Shown here in pieces: positions 9,050 through 16,022 of a DNA stretch of 20,920 bases; the stretch's first letter is position 1; every line of letters begins with the position of its first letter. The translations under genes were made by a program, and so were the position numbers. The notes below the pieces were generated by a model that ran no database searches, was not told where the DNA came from, and was given only the letters and a program-made list of their open reading frames with translations. Origin of the DNA: JAMCRM01 sp041685075 (GTDB taxonomy: Bacteria; Acidobacteriota; Terriglobia; Bryobacterales; Bryobacteraceae); the NCBI GenBank assembly GCA_041685075.1, contig JAWLGN010000067.1, positions 1 to 20,920 of the forward strand, read 5' to 3'.

Positions 9050-9239
9050 ACGCCCCCTCCCAAGTAACGTGTGTAAACCACCTTGGCTGCGATTTTATCC
9101 AATATACCGGATTTAGAGCCGCGGCTCGCGAAGTTCCCGTTCGGTCCGGCGCCGCGCGGCATATAGTACTTCCAGGGTCGCGTCCCACGACGCGCGTAAC
9201 GCGGAGTTCACCATGGCTCCTGCGTCAGGGGGGTGAGTA
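9050..9239. promoter_or_regulatory. Divergent control region between the IclR regulator and the TonB receptor operon
   Basis: This gap carries the ribosome binding sites of both genes. It has an AT-rich patch at 9091-9115 with ATCC-N8-GGAT arms (9097-9112) and, on the - strand, a possible -10 TAAAAT (9092-9097) for the regulator. On the + strand TATAGT at 9162-9167 is a possible -10 for the receptor, but no convincing -35 is seen. GTAACGTGTGTAAAC at 9064-9078 recurs with 13 of 15 bases matching inside the regulator gene at 8934-8948. Operator assignment is a guess. Confidence 0.45.
9229..9237 (+). promoter_or_regulatory. Ribosome binding site that supports the TonB receptor start
   Basis: GGGGGTGAG ends two bases before ATG 9240. 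The purine-rich run begins at 9227, which places its core at a workable distance and supports this ATG, which also opens a signal peptide. Confidence 0.55.
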
Positions 9240-12200
9240 ATGAGATTGCGTTCCGCTGCCATCGCAGCCTGCTGCTTCGCGCTGCCGGCCTTTCATGCGC
9301 CCGCGCAAAGCACCTTTGCCACCATCACCGGCACCGTAACGGACCCGGCCGGCGCGGTGGTTCCAAACGTCAGGATCGAAGCAACCGAAACATCCAAGAA
9401 CTATCGGTTCGTAACCCTCAGCAACGAACAGGGCAACTACACGCTGGCAAATATCCCGGACGGCACGTACCAGATCACGGCCTCGGCCGAGGGCTTCTCG
9501 CCCTTTCGGGCGGAAGACGTCATTCTCACGGTGCGCGACAATCGCCGCATCGACGTCCGACTCTCGCTGGACACGGTTGGCACGACCGTCGAGGTCACCG
9601 GCGGCGCCACCCTCATCGAAACCGAAACCGCTCGCGTGGCCAGCACCATGGAGCGGCAGGTCATGCGCTCTCTGCCCCTGACGCTGCGGCGCGCCTGGGA
9701 CTACTTCACCATGACCCCGCAGGTCGAACGCACCAGCAACTGGTCCATCCGCATCGGCGGCACCGGCAACAACCAGAGCGAAGCCACTATCGACGGCACC
9801 TCCATCGCCACCGCCGGCGGCGGGCCTATCGGACCCCTCCTCGACCGCACCGAACTCGTCCAGGAGATGCGCATCGATGTCGCCATGGGCTCCGCCGAAC
9901 AGCCCACGCTCGGCCAGGTCACCATGATCAGCCGCTCCGGATCCAACGACTTCCATGGAACTATTGCCGATTACTACACCACGCCCGCGTTTCGCGCACG
10001 CAATCCGTTCAACCAGCGCCGCGATACGCTGCGCGAGCACCGCACGGTCTTCTCCGCGGGCGGGCCGGTCTATCTCCCCAAACTCTACGACGGGAGAAAC
10101 AAGACCTTCTTCTTCCACACCACCGAGATCGTCTTCGGCAGCCAGAACAATCTCTCGGTGAATCGCACGGTTCCGCTCGAAACGTGGCGAGCCGGCGACT
10201 TCTCCAACCTGCTCCCCGGTACCGTCATCGTCGACCCCCAGAACGGGCAGCCGTTCCCGGGCAACCGGATCCCAGCCGGCCGCATCAACCCCATGTCCGC
10301 GGCCATTCAGGAGCGCTATTTCCCGACTGCGAACTTCGGCGAAACCAGCCTTTTCGCAACCAACAACTTTCGCGACACCTGGCTGGTGCCGATCGCTCAC
10401 CAGCCCACCATCACCACCCGCATCGACCACCGCTTCTCCGACAAGAACTTCCTCTACCTGAGGATGACCAATGTGCGCTGGAACTTCACCCGGCCGGAGA
10501 CAAGCTTCCCGACCTTGCGGGACACCAAGTCGCTCAGCCGCCGCGACATGGATGCCCTCACCCTGGCCCATACCTACACCATCGCCCCCTCGCTGCTCAA
10601 CGAGTTCCGCCTGGGTTGGAATAACCAGAACCAGCCGTCGAAGTCCGTCGTCAACGGGCGGCAGTTCGCGGAGGAGTTCGGGCTGAGCGGCCTGGCGCCC
10701 GACCTGCCGGACGCCACCGGGATTCACCGCGTGAACTTCCAGAACCTGGGTATTTCCGGCCTTTCCACCCGCAGCGACTGCGATCCCTGCGGGCGCGATC
10801 GCGTCATCAGCATCACCAATAATATTACTAAGATTATCGGCGCCCACACGTTAAAAATGGGCACTAACTTACGTAAGTCCAATTACCTCGACGTTCGGCA
10901 GGGCGACGCGCTTTTCGGCCGTTCCACCTTCTCCAACCGTTTCACCGGGCATACCTACGCCGATTTTCTGCTGGGCATTCCCAGCACCCTGGAGCGAAAC
11001 TTTCCCACCATCGAACAGAACCGCACGCGCTGGTCGCACGGCTTTTACTTCACCGACGAGTGGAAAGCCACCCAGCGGCTCACCCTCACTCTTGGCCTCC
11101 GCTGGGATACCCAGATGCCCTGGACCGAGAAGGGCGGGCGCCTCGCCATGTTCGATATCGGCAGCGGGCAGATCGTGGTGCCGGACGGCTCGCTGGCCAA
11201 GGTGAGCCCGCTGATGCCGGACGGGTACGTGAGTGTGGTGGAGGCCTCCGCGCTCGGCCTGCCTTCGGATAGCCTGCTGAAGGCGGATCTGAACAACTGG
11301 TCGCCGCGCGCCGGCTTCGCCTGGCGACCGTTCGGCAACAACACGGTCTTTCGCGGCGGCGTCGGCGTGGCCTACAACCAGTCCCCGCGCGGCCTGACCG
11401 CGGTCGGCATTCCGTTCGTAATCACCGAGCCGGCGTATACGAATCCGCTGGACAATCCGCTCGTCTGGCCGGCGGTTTTCCCCTCCGGCGGCGTGGGCGG
11501 TCCCGCCAGCGTGAGCCTGCCATCCGCCGTGCGCCCCGATTTGCGCGTTCCGCGCGTCACCCAGTACCAGTTCACCATCGAGCACCAGCGCTGGGACATG
11601 GGGTTTCACCTCGGATACACCGGCACCAACACCCGCCAGGGCGTCTATACCTGGAACGTCAATCAGCCGGTCGCCGACGAGCGCCTCTTCACGGAAAAAT
11701 CCCGGCGCTTCCTGCAATACCCAGACATCTTCTACGCCGATAACGGCGCCGGGCATCAGTACCATGCGCTGACCGCCCAGGTGATGCGCCGCTACCGCGC
11801 CGGCCTGCACTTCCAGGCCTACTACACGCTCGCGCGCGACATCGGCGACCTCGAAGACGGCCAGTCGCCGGAGGACGCCTTCGACCGCCGGCGCGAGCGC
11901 GCCGCCTGGGAGCGGCTGCCCACTCACCGGTTCTCCTCGCACATGATGTGGGACGTCCCGTTCGGCCGCGGCCGCATGTTCTCCAGCCGCAACCGCTTTT
12001 TGGAGGCGGTGTTCGGAGGCTGGCAACTCTCCGCCATCGTCGCGCTCGAAAGCGGGCGCCTTCTCACCCCGCAGTGGACCGGGCCCGACCCGACCGGCAC
12101 CCGCTTCACCACCAGCGGCACCCGGCCGGTCGTCACCCTCCGTCCCGACCACTTGCACGATTCCCGGCTGGACGACCCCACCGTCGATCGCTGGTTCGAT

Positions 12201-12509
12201 CTCACCGCTTTCGGCGCCCCGCCCGTCGGCCGCTTCGGCACCGCGGCCAAGGGCACTATCCTCGGTCCCGGCACGGCCGTCCTCCACAACAGCGTGGCCA
12301 AGCACTTCATGCTGGGCGAGCGCCTGCGCCTGCGCGTCGAAATGCTGGCGAACAACACCTTCAACCACCCCAACTATGCCGACCCTAACACCAACATCAC
12401 CGCCGGCGCGAACGTGGCCGGCGTGGTCACCAGCACCATCGACCGCAACGCGAAGTTCGATACCGCGATCCCGCGCGAACTCCAGTTGCTTCTCCGGCTC
12501 GAATGGTAG
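9240..12509 (+). CDS. TonB-dependent receptor, Oar-like, with carboxypeptidase-regulatory N-terminal domain
   Basis: The 1089-aa product starts with a Sec signal peptide (about residues 1-23, AAIAACCFALPAFHAPAQ). Residues ~26-107 form a CarboxypepD_reg-like beta-sandwich (ITGTVTDPAGAVVPNVRI, then NEQGNYTLANIPDGTYQITA). A plug-like region (~115-240) contains ATIDGTSI and SRSGSNDFHGTI, typical of Acidobacteria Oar-like receptors. The rest is an outer-membrane beta-barrel with barrel signatures such as HTLKMGTNLR and WKATQRLTLTLGLRWD, ending in a terminal tryptophan (LLLRLEW) as outer-membrane barrels do. It should import, or present, a substrate at the outer membrane using TonB energy. No SusD-like partner is present. 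It is the first gene of the cluster, and 55 bp separate it from the first oxidoreductase. An AT-rich patch with two rare TTA codons lies at 10815-10885. Confidence 0.93.
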   Translation: MRLRSAAIAACCFALPAFHAPAQSTFATITGTVTDPAGAVVPNVRIEATETSKNYRFVTLSNEQGNYTLANIPDGTYQITASAEGFSPFRAEDVILTVRDNRRIDVRLSLDTVGTTVEVTGGATLIETETARVASTMERQVMRSLPLTLRRAWDYFTMTPQVERTSNWSIRIGGTGNNQSEATIDGTSIATAGGGPIGPLLDRTELVQEMRIDVAMGSAEQPTLGQVTMISRSGSNDFHGTIADYYTTPAFRARNPFNQRRDTLREHRTVFSAGGPVYLPKLYDGRNKTFFFHTTEIVFGSQNNLSVNRTVPLETWRAGDFSNLLPGTVIVDPQNGQPFPGNRIPAGRINPMSAAIQERYFPTANFGETSLFATNNFRDTWLVPIAHQPTITTRIDHRFSDKNFLYLRMTNVRWNFTRPETSFPTLRDTKSLSRRDMDALTLAHTYTIAPSLLNEFRLGWNNQNQPSKSVVNGRQFAEEFGLSGLAPDLPDATGIHRVNFQNLGISGLSTRSDCDPCGRDRVISITNNITKIIGAHTLKMGTNLRKSNYLDVRQGDALFGRSTFSNRFTGHTYADFLLGIPSTLERNFPTIEQNRTRWSHGFYFTDEWKATQRLTLTLGLRWDTQMPWTEKGGRLAMFDIGSGQIVVPDGSLAKVSPLMPDGYVSVVEASALGLPSDSLLKADLNNWSPRAGFAWRPFGNNTVFRGGVGVAYNQSPRGLTAVGIPFVITEPAYTNPLDNPLVWPAVFPSGGVGGPASVSLPSAVRPDLRVPRVTQYQFTIEHQRWDMGFHLGYTGTNTRQGVYTWNVNQPVADERLFTEKSRRFLQYPDIFYADNGAGHQYHALTAQVMRRYRAGLHFQAYYTLARDIGDLEDGQSPEDAFDRRRERAAWERLPTHRFSSHMMWDVPFGRGRMFSSRNRFLEAVFGGWQLSAIVALESGRLLTPQWTGPDPTGTRFTTSGTRPVVTLRPDHLHDSRLDDPTVDRWFDLTAFGAPPVGRFGTAAKGTILGPGTAVLHNSVAKHFMLGERLRLRVEMLANNTFNHPNYADPNTNITAGANVAGVVTSTIDRNAKFDTAIPRELQLLLRLEW
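10867..10878. repeat. Perfect 12-bp palindrome in an AT-rich patch of the TonB receptor gene
   Basis: ACTTACGTAAGT is its own reverse complement. It lies in a stretch (10815-10885) with TTA, ATT, ACT and AAT codons in an otherwise GC-rich gene. The encoded segment is a conserved barrel motif, so the base choice rather than the protein is unusual. It could be chance or an intragenic binding site. Confidence 0.4.
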
Positions 12510-12564
12510 TGATATGCTGGATTCCCCCGGAGACCGCCGGCTTCGCGGCTCCTCGTAGAGTGCT

Positions 12565-13866
12565 ATGAACAGGCGTACGTTTCTTAGCGCGGCTGCCCGT
12601 GCGGCGGCCGCGCCGCTCCTTGTTCCGGCCTCCGCCCTTGGCCGCGCCGGAAGCCCCGCCCCCAGCGACCGCATCGTGCTCGGGCACATCGGCGTCGGCG
12701 GCATGGGATCCTCCCACGTTCGTGCGTTCCTCCAGGAACCGGAGGTGAGAACCCTGGCCGTCTGCGACGTGCGCCAGGAGCACCGCGAGCGCGCCAAGGC
12801 CGCCGTCGACCGCAAGTACGGCAATCACGACTGTGCCGCTTACAACGACTTCCGCGAACTGCTCGCGCGCCCGGACATCGATGCCGTGGTCCTCGCGGTC
12901 CCCGACCACTGGCACGCGCTCATCGGCCTCGAAGCCGCCCGCCGCGGCAAGCACATGTACTATGAGAAGCCGATGAGCATGAGCGTCGCCGAGAGCCAGG
13001 CCATGCGCGACGCCGTCCGCCGCTACGGCGTGGTCTTCCAGTTCGGCACCCAGCAGCGGTCCGACGCCGGCTACCGCCACGCCGTCGAACTCGTGCGCAA
13101 CGGCCGCATCGGCCGCCTCCGGAATATCTTCATCGGCACCGCCACCGCACCCAAGGCCGGGCCGCAGCCCACCGAACCCGTGCCCTCCGGCTTCGACTAC
13201 AATCTCTGGCTCGGCCCCGCTCCCTGGGCGCCGTACAACACCCTGCGGTGCACCCGGAACTGGACCCACATCTACGACTACTCCCTGGGCTGCCTGAGCG
13301 GCGCCTGGGGCATTCACGACGTGGACATCGCCCAGTGGGCGCTCGATGCCGACCATACCGGCCCCGTCGACGTGGAAGCCACGGGCGTCTTCGGCGAGGA
13401 AGGCCTTTACGATACCGCCATGCAGTTCGATGCCGTCATGACCTACGCCAACGGCGTCCGGCTCCACCTGATGGACATGCCCACGGCACTGAAGAAGCGG
13501 CAGCAGTTCCGCCTGCAATGGATGGCCATGATGTTCGAAGGCGATGAGGGTTGGGTTTACGTCAGCCGGAACGGGCTGCACGCCAGTTCTCCGTTGCTCG
13601 TCCGGGAAGTCATCGGCCCCAACGAGGTGAAGGTGGTGCGGAGCTTGAACCACCGGCGCAACTTCCTCCAGGCCGTCAGGAGGCGGTCGCTCCCGGTCTC
13701 CCCCATCGAGGCGGCGGTTCGTTCCGACACCGTCTGCCACCTGGCCGACATCTCCATGCGGCTGGGCCGCAAGCTTCGTTGGGACCCCGCGGCCGAGCGG
13801 TTCCCAGAAGATGCTTCAGCAAATCGAATGCTGCTGCGCTCCATGCGCAGCCCATGGCGGATATAA
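12565..13866 (+). CDS. Tat-exported Gfo/Idh/MocA-family oxidoreductase 1
   Basis: The 433-aa product begins with a twin-arginine signal (NRRTFLSAAARAAAAPLL, cleavage near ALG). The NAD(P)-binding Rossmann fold starts at ~residue 34 with HIGVGGMGSSH, followed by the family EKP motif in YYEKPMSM (~residue 133). The C-terminal alpha/beta domain carries GIHDVDIAQW. Many relatives have D-W-G-x-H just before this point; here the aspartate position is alanine (A-W-G-I-H), so catalysis may differ. Tat export fits a folded cofactor-bound periplasmic enzyme, as known for glucose-fructose oxidoreductase. It shares LARPDIDAV, VPDHWH, DAVRRYG and ELVRNGR with the second oxidoreductase downstream, so they are paralogues. 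The stop TAA is followed at once by the ThuA-like start. Glycosidase-type Gfo relatives (GH109-like) are an alternative. Confidence 0.9.
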   Translation: MNRRTFLSAAARAAAAPLLVPASALGRAGSPAPSDRIVLGHIGVGGMGSSHVRAFLQEPEVRTLAVCDVRQEHRERAKAAVDRKYGNHDCAAYNDFRELLARPDIDAVVLAVPDHWHALIGLEAARRGKHMYYEKPMSMSVAESQAMRDAVRRYGVVFQFGTQQRSDAGYRHAVELVRNGRIGRLRNIFIGTATAPKAGPQPTEPVPSGFDYNLWLGPAPWAPYNTLRCTRNWTHIYDYSLGCLSGAWGIHDVDIAQWALDADHTGPVDVEATGVFGEEGLYDTAMQFDAVMTYANGVRLHLMDMPTALKKRQQFRLQWMAMMFEGDEGWVYVSRNGLHASSPLLVREVIGPNEVKVVRSLNHRRNFLQAVRRRSLPVSPIEAAVRSDTVCHLADISMRLGRKLRWDPAAERFPEDASANRMLLRSMRSPWRI

Positions 13867-14784
13867 ATGATGAAGAAAACGGCTATTTTCGTGGCTGCCG
13901 TGCTGGCGGCGAGCGCGCAATACCGTCCCCTGCGCGAGTTGACCTCTGAAGAGAAACGCACCGTGGACGCCGCCCTGCCCGCGGCCGCCCCGGCCCAACC
14001 GAAGAAACCGCGCCGCATCCTCCTCACGAACCTTTGCAAGCGGGACGGCAAGGTGATCGGGACGCACCCGTCCAGCCCCTTCGGTAACTACGCCCTCGAG
14101 CAAATGGGCCGCAAAACCGGCGCCTTCACCGTCACCCAAGGCGCCGACGAGCGCTCCTTCAGCCGCGCCAACCTCGAGACGTTCGACGCCATCGTCTTCC
14201 TGAACACCAACGGCGTCCTGACCGAAGATTCGGAGCTGCGGCAATCGCTCCTGGATTTCGTGCGCAGCGGCAAAGGCTTCGTCGGGTTCCATGCCGCCGG
14301 CGCCACGTTCGTCCAGTACCCCAGGTACGACCAGTTCCCCGAGTTCGGCGTCATGCTCGGCGGGTATGAGGACGGCGGCCACCCGTGGGGACCCAAGGAC
14401 ACCACCCACGTCAAAATCGACGACCCCGCCCACCCCGTCAACGCTCCCTTCAACGGCCGGCCGTTCGCCATTCACGACGAGGCCTTCCAGTTCCGCGAGC
14501 CGAACATACGCGACCGGCTCCGTGTCCTTCTCAGCATCGATACGTCCCGGATGGACCTCACCCGGCGCATTCTGCCGCAGCGCCGGAAGGATCTCGACTT
14601 CCCCGTGAGCTGGGTGAAAACCTATGGCGAGGGGCGGGTCTTTTACACCACCATGGGGCACAGCCCAACCGCTTTCCAGTCCCGGCCGCTGCTCGAGCAT
14701 TTCCTTGCGGGCATTCAGTTCGCCTTGGGGGATCTCGAAGCCGACGCCGCACCCAGCGCCAAAGCGCAGGTTTCGAAGCGATGA
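13867..14784 (+). CDS. ThuA-like domain protein, exported
   Basis: The 305-aa product has a short Sec signal (MMKKTAIFVAAVLAASAQ) and a ThuA fold related to class I glutamine amidotransferases. Visible family features are ILLTNLCKRDGKVIGTH (~residue 51), FDAIVFLNTNGVLTEDSELR, GKGFVGFHAAGATF (the nucleophile-elbow region, with His where amidotransferases have their cysteine) and the closing GEGRVFYTTMGHSPTAF. ThuA of rhizobia acts with the Gfo-type oxidoreductase ThuB in trehalose/maltitol use through 3-keto intermediates. Here it lies between two Gfo/Idh/MocA genes, which suggests a similar job on a glycoside in the periplasm. The start directly follows the previous stop; a second ATG at 13870 is also possible, with GGCGGA upstream at 13856. 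Confidence 0.88.
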   Translation: MMKKTAIFVAAVLAASAQYRPLRELTSEEKRTVDAALPAAAPAQPKKPRRILLTNLCKRDGKVIGTHPSSPFGNYALEQMGRKTGAFTVTQGADERSFSRANLETFDAIVFLNTNGVLTEDSELRQSLLDFVRSGKGFVGFHAAGATFVQYPRYDQFPEFGVMLGGYEDGGHPWGPKDTTHVKIDDPAHPVNAPFNGRPFAIHDEAFQFREPNIRDRLRVLLSIDTSRMDLTRRILPQRRKDLDFPVSWVKTYGEGRVFYTTMGHSPTAFQSRPLLEHFLAGIQFALGDLEADAAPSAKAQVSKR

Positions 14785-16022
14785 CGATTACCCGGCGCAT
14801 TTTCCTCGGCTGCGGCGCAGCCAACGTCCTTGCCGCCGCCGTCCCGCCGGGCGAGCGCGTTACCCTGGGGATCGTCGGTTGCGGCTGGCAGGGCGTCCCG
14901 ACGGCAAAGATTTTCCTCTCGGATCCGCGCGTGGCTCTGGTGGCCGCCTGCGACGTCGACGAGGAACACCTGGCCGAGGCGCAGGCCCTGGTCCCCGGGT
15001 GCCGCGGTTATCGCGCCTTCGAAGAGTTGCTGGCACGCCCGGACATCGACGCCGTCTACATCGCGGTTCCCGATCACTGGCACGGCATCATCGCCACCGC
15101 GGCCCTGCGTGCCGGCAAAGATGTCTATGGCGAAAAACCGCTGGCGCACAACTGGGCCGAGGGCCGCGCCATCGCGGATGCGGTCCGCCGCTACGGGCGC
15201 GTCTGGCAGACCGGCAGTTGGCAGCGCTCCGTGCCCCGCTTCCGGCATGCCTGCGAGCTGGTGCGCAACGGCCGGCTCGGGCGCGTGCATCGCGTCGAAG
15301 TCGGCATGATGGCCGGCCATATGGATTGGGACGGCATCGGCCACCTGACCGCGCCGGAGGCTCCGCCAAAAACGCTCGATTACAACCGCTGGCTGGGCCC
15401 CGCTCCCGAGGCTCCCTATTGCCCCGCCCGCGTACACAAGGTGTGGCGCTGGATTCTCGATTACGGCGGCGGGTCGCTCCTCGACTGGGTCGGACACCAC
15501 GTCGACATCGCGCATTGGGCCCTGGGCCTGGACTCTTCCGGTCCGGTGGAGGTCCGGGCCACCTGCCAGTTCCCCGGCCGCCCCTCCCTCTGGAATGCTC
15601 CGCCGGTCTTTCGCGTGACCGCCCGCTACCCCGGCGGCCTCACCATGCTGATCGCCGGTGGTCATGACGACATCCGCTCCGGAACGAAGTGGATCGGCGA
15701 GGAGGGATGGCTCTGGGTCGACCGCGAGGGCATCGAATCGCACCCGCCCCACCTGGCCGGCTCCAAAATCGGCCCCCACGAAATCCGGCTGCCTGTCTCG
15801 GACAGCCATCACAGGCAGTTTATCGATTGCGTCCTGCGGCGTTCGGAGACCCTCACCCCCGCCCACGTCGCGTTGCGGTCCGCTACGCCCGGATACCTTG
15901 GCCTGATCGCCATGCTCACCGGCGAAACCATTGCCTGGGATCCGGAGCGTGAACGAATGCTGAACGATTCCGGCGCCCAACGTCTGCTGGCGCACCCTAT
16001 GAGAGCACCATGGCACTTGTAA
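14781..16022 (+). CDS. Tat-exported Gfo/Idh/MocA-family oxidoreductase 2
   Basis: The start at 14781 overlaps the previous stop as ATGA and opens a twin-arginine signal (TITRRIFLGCGAANVLAAAV); the frame stays open further upstream only by chance. The product is 413 aa. The Rossmann fold begins close behind the signal with TLGIVGCGWQGVPTAKIF; the EKP motif is in YGEKPLAHNW. The second domain keeps SLLDWVGHHVDIAHWAL, with the aspartate and histidine expected for the active site, unlike paralogue 1. Both paralogues end in a similar M-R-(S/A)-P-W tail. The gene is coupled on both sides: 4 bp overlap with ThuA and 13 bp overlap with the HEAT gene. Likely oxidises or reduces a sugar hydroxyl/keto group with tightly bound NAD(P); substrate unknown. 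Confidence 0.9.
   Translation: MTITRRIFLGCGAANVLAAAVPPGERVTLGIVGCGWQGVPTAKIFLSDPRVALVAACDVDEEHLAEAQALVPGCRGYRAFEELLARPDIDAVYIAVPDHWHGIIATAALRAGKDVYGEKPLAHNWAEGRAIADAVRRYGRVWQTGSWQRSVPRFRHACELVRNGRLGRVHRVEVGMMAGHMDWDGIGHLTAPEAPPKTLDYNRWLGPAPEAPYCPARVHKVWRWILDYGGGSLLDWVGHHVDIAHWALGLDSSGPVEVRATCQFPGRPSLWNAPPVFRVTARYPGGLTMLIAGGHDDIRSGTKWIGEEGWLWVDREGIESHPPHLAGSKIGPHEIRLPVSDSHHRQFIDCVLRRSETLTPAHVALRSATPGYLGLIAMLTGETIAWDPERERMLNDSGAQRLLAHPMRAPWHL

Noticed and set aside
9225..10847. A 540-codon antisense frame opposite the TonB receptor
   Set aside because: Composition is that of a shadow frame, and it would run through the receptor's signal peptide and plug, which are clearly coding on the + strand.
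14385..14780. Upstream extension of oxidoreductase 2 inside the ThuA-like gene
   Set aside because: The extra 132 residues are shadow sequence; the ATGA-coupled ATG 14781 opens a twin-arginine signal.
14808..14825. Possible lipoprotein cysteine (F-L-G-C) in oxidoreductase 2
   Set aside because: The hydrophobic stretch before the cysteine is only three residues, too short for a lipoprotein signal; the twin-arginine reading is better.
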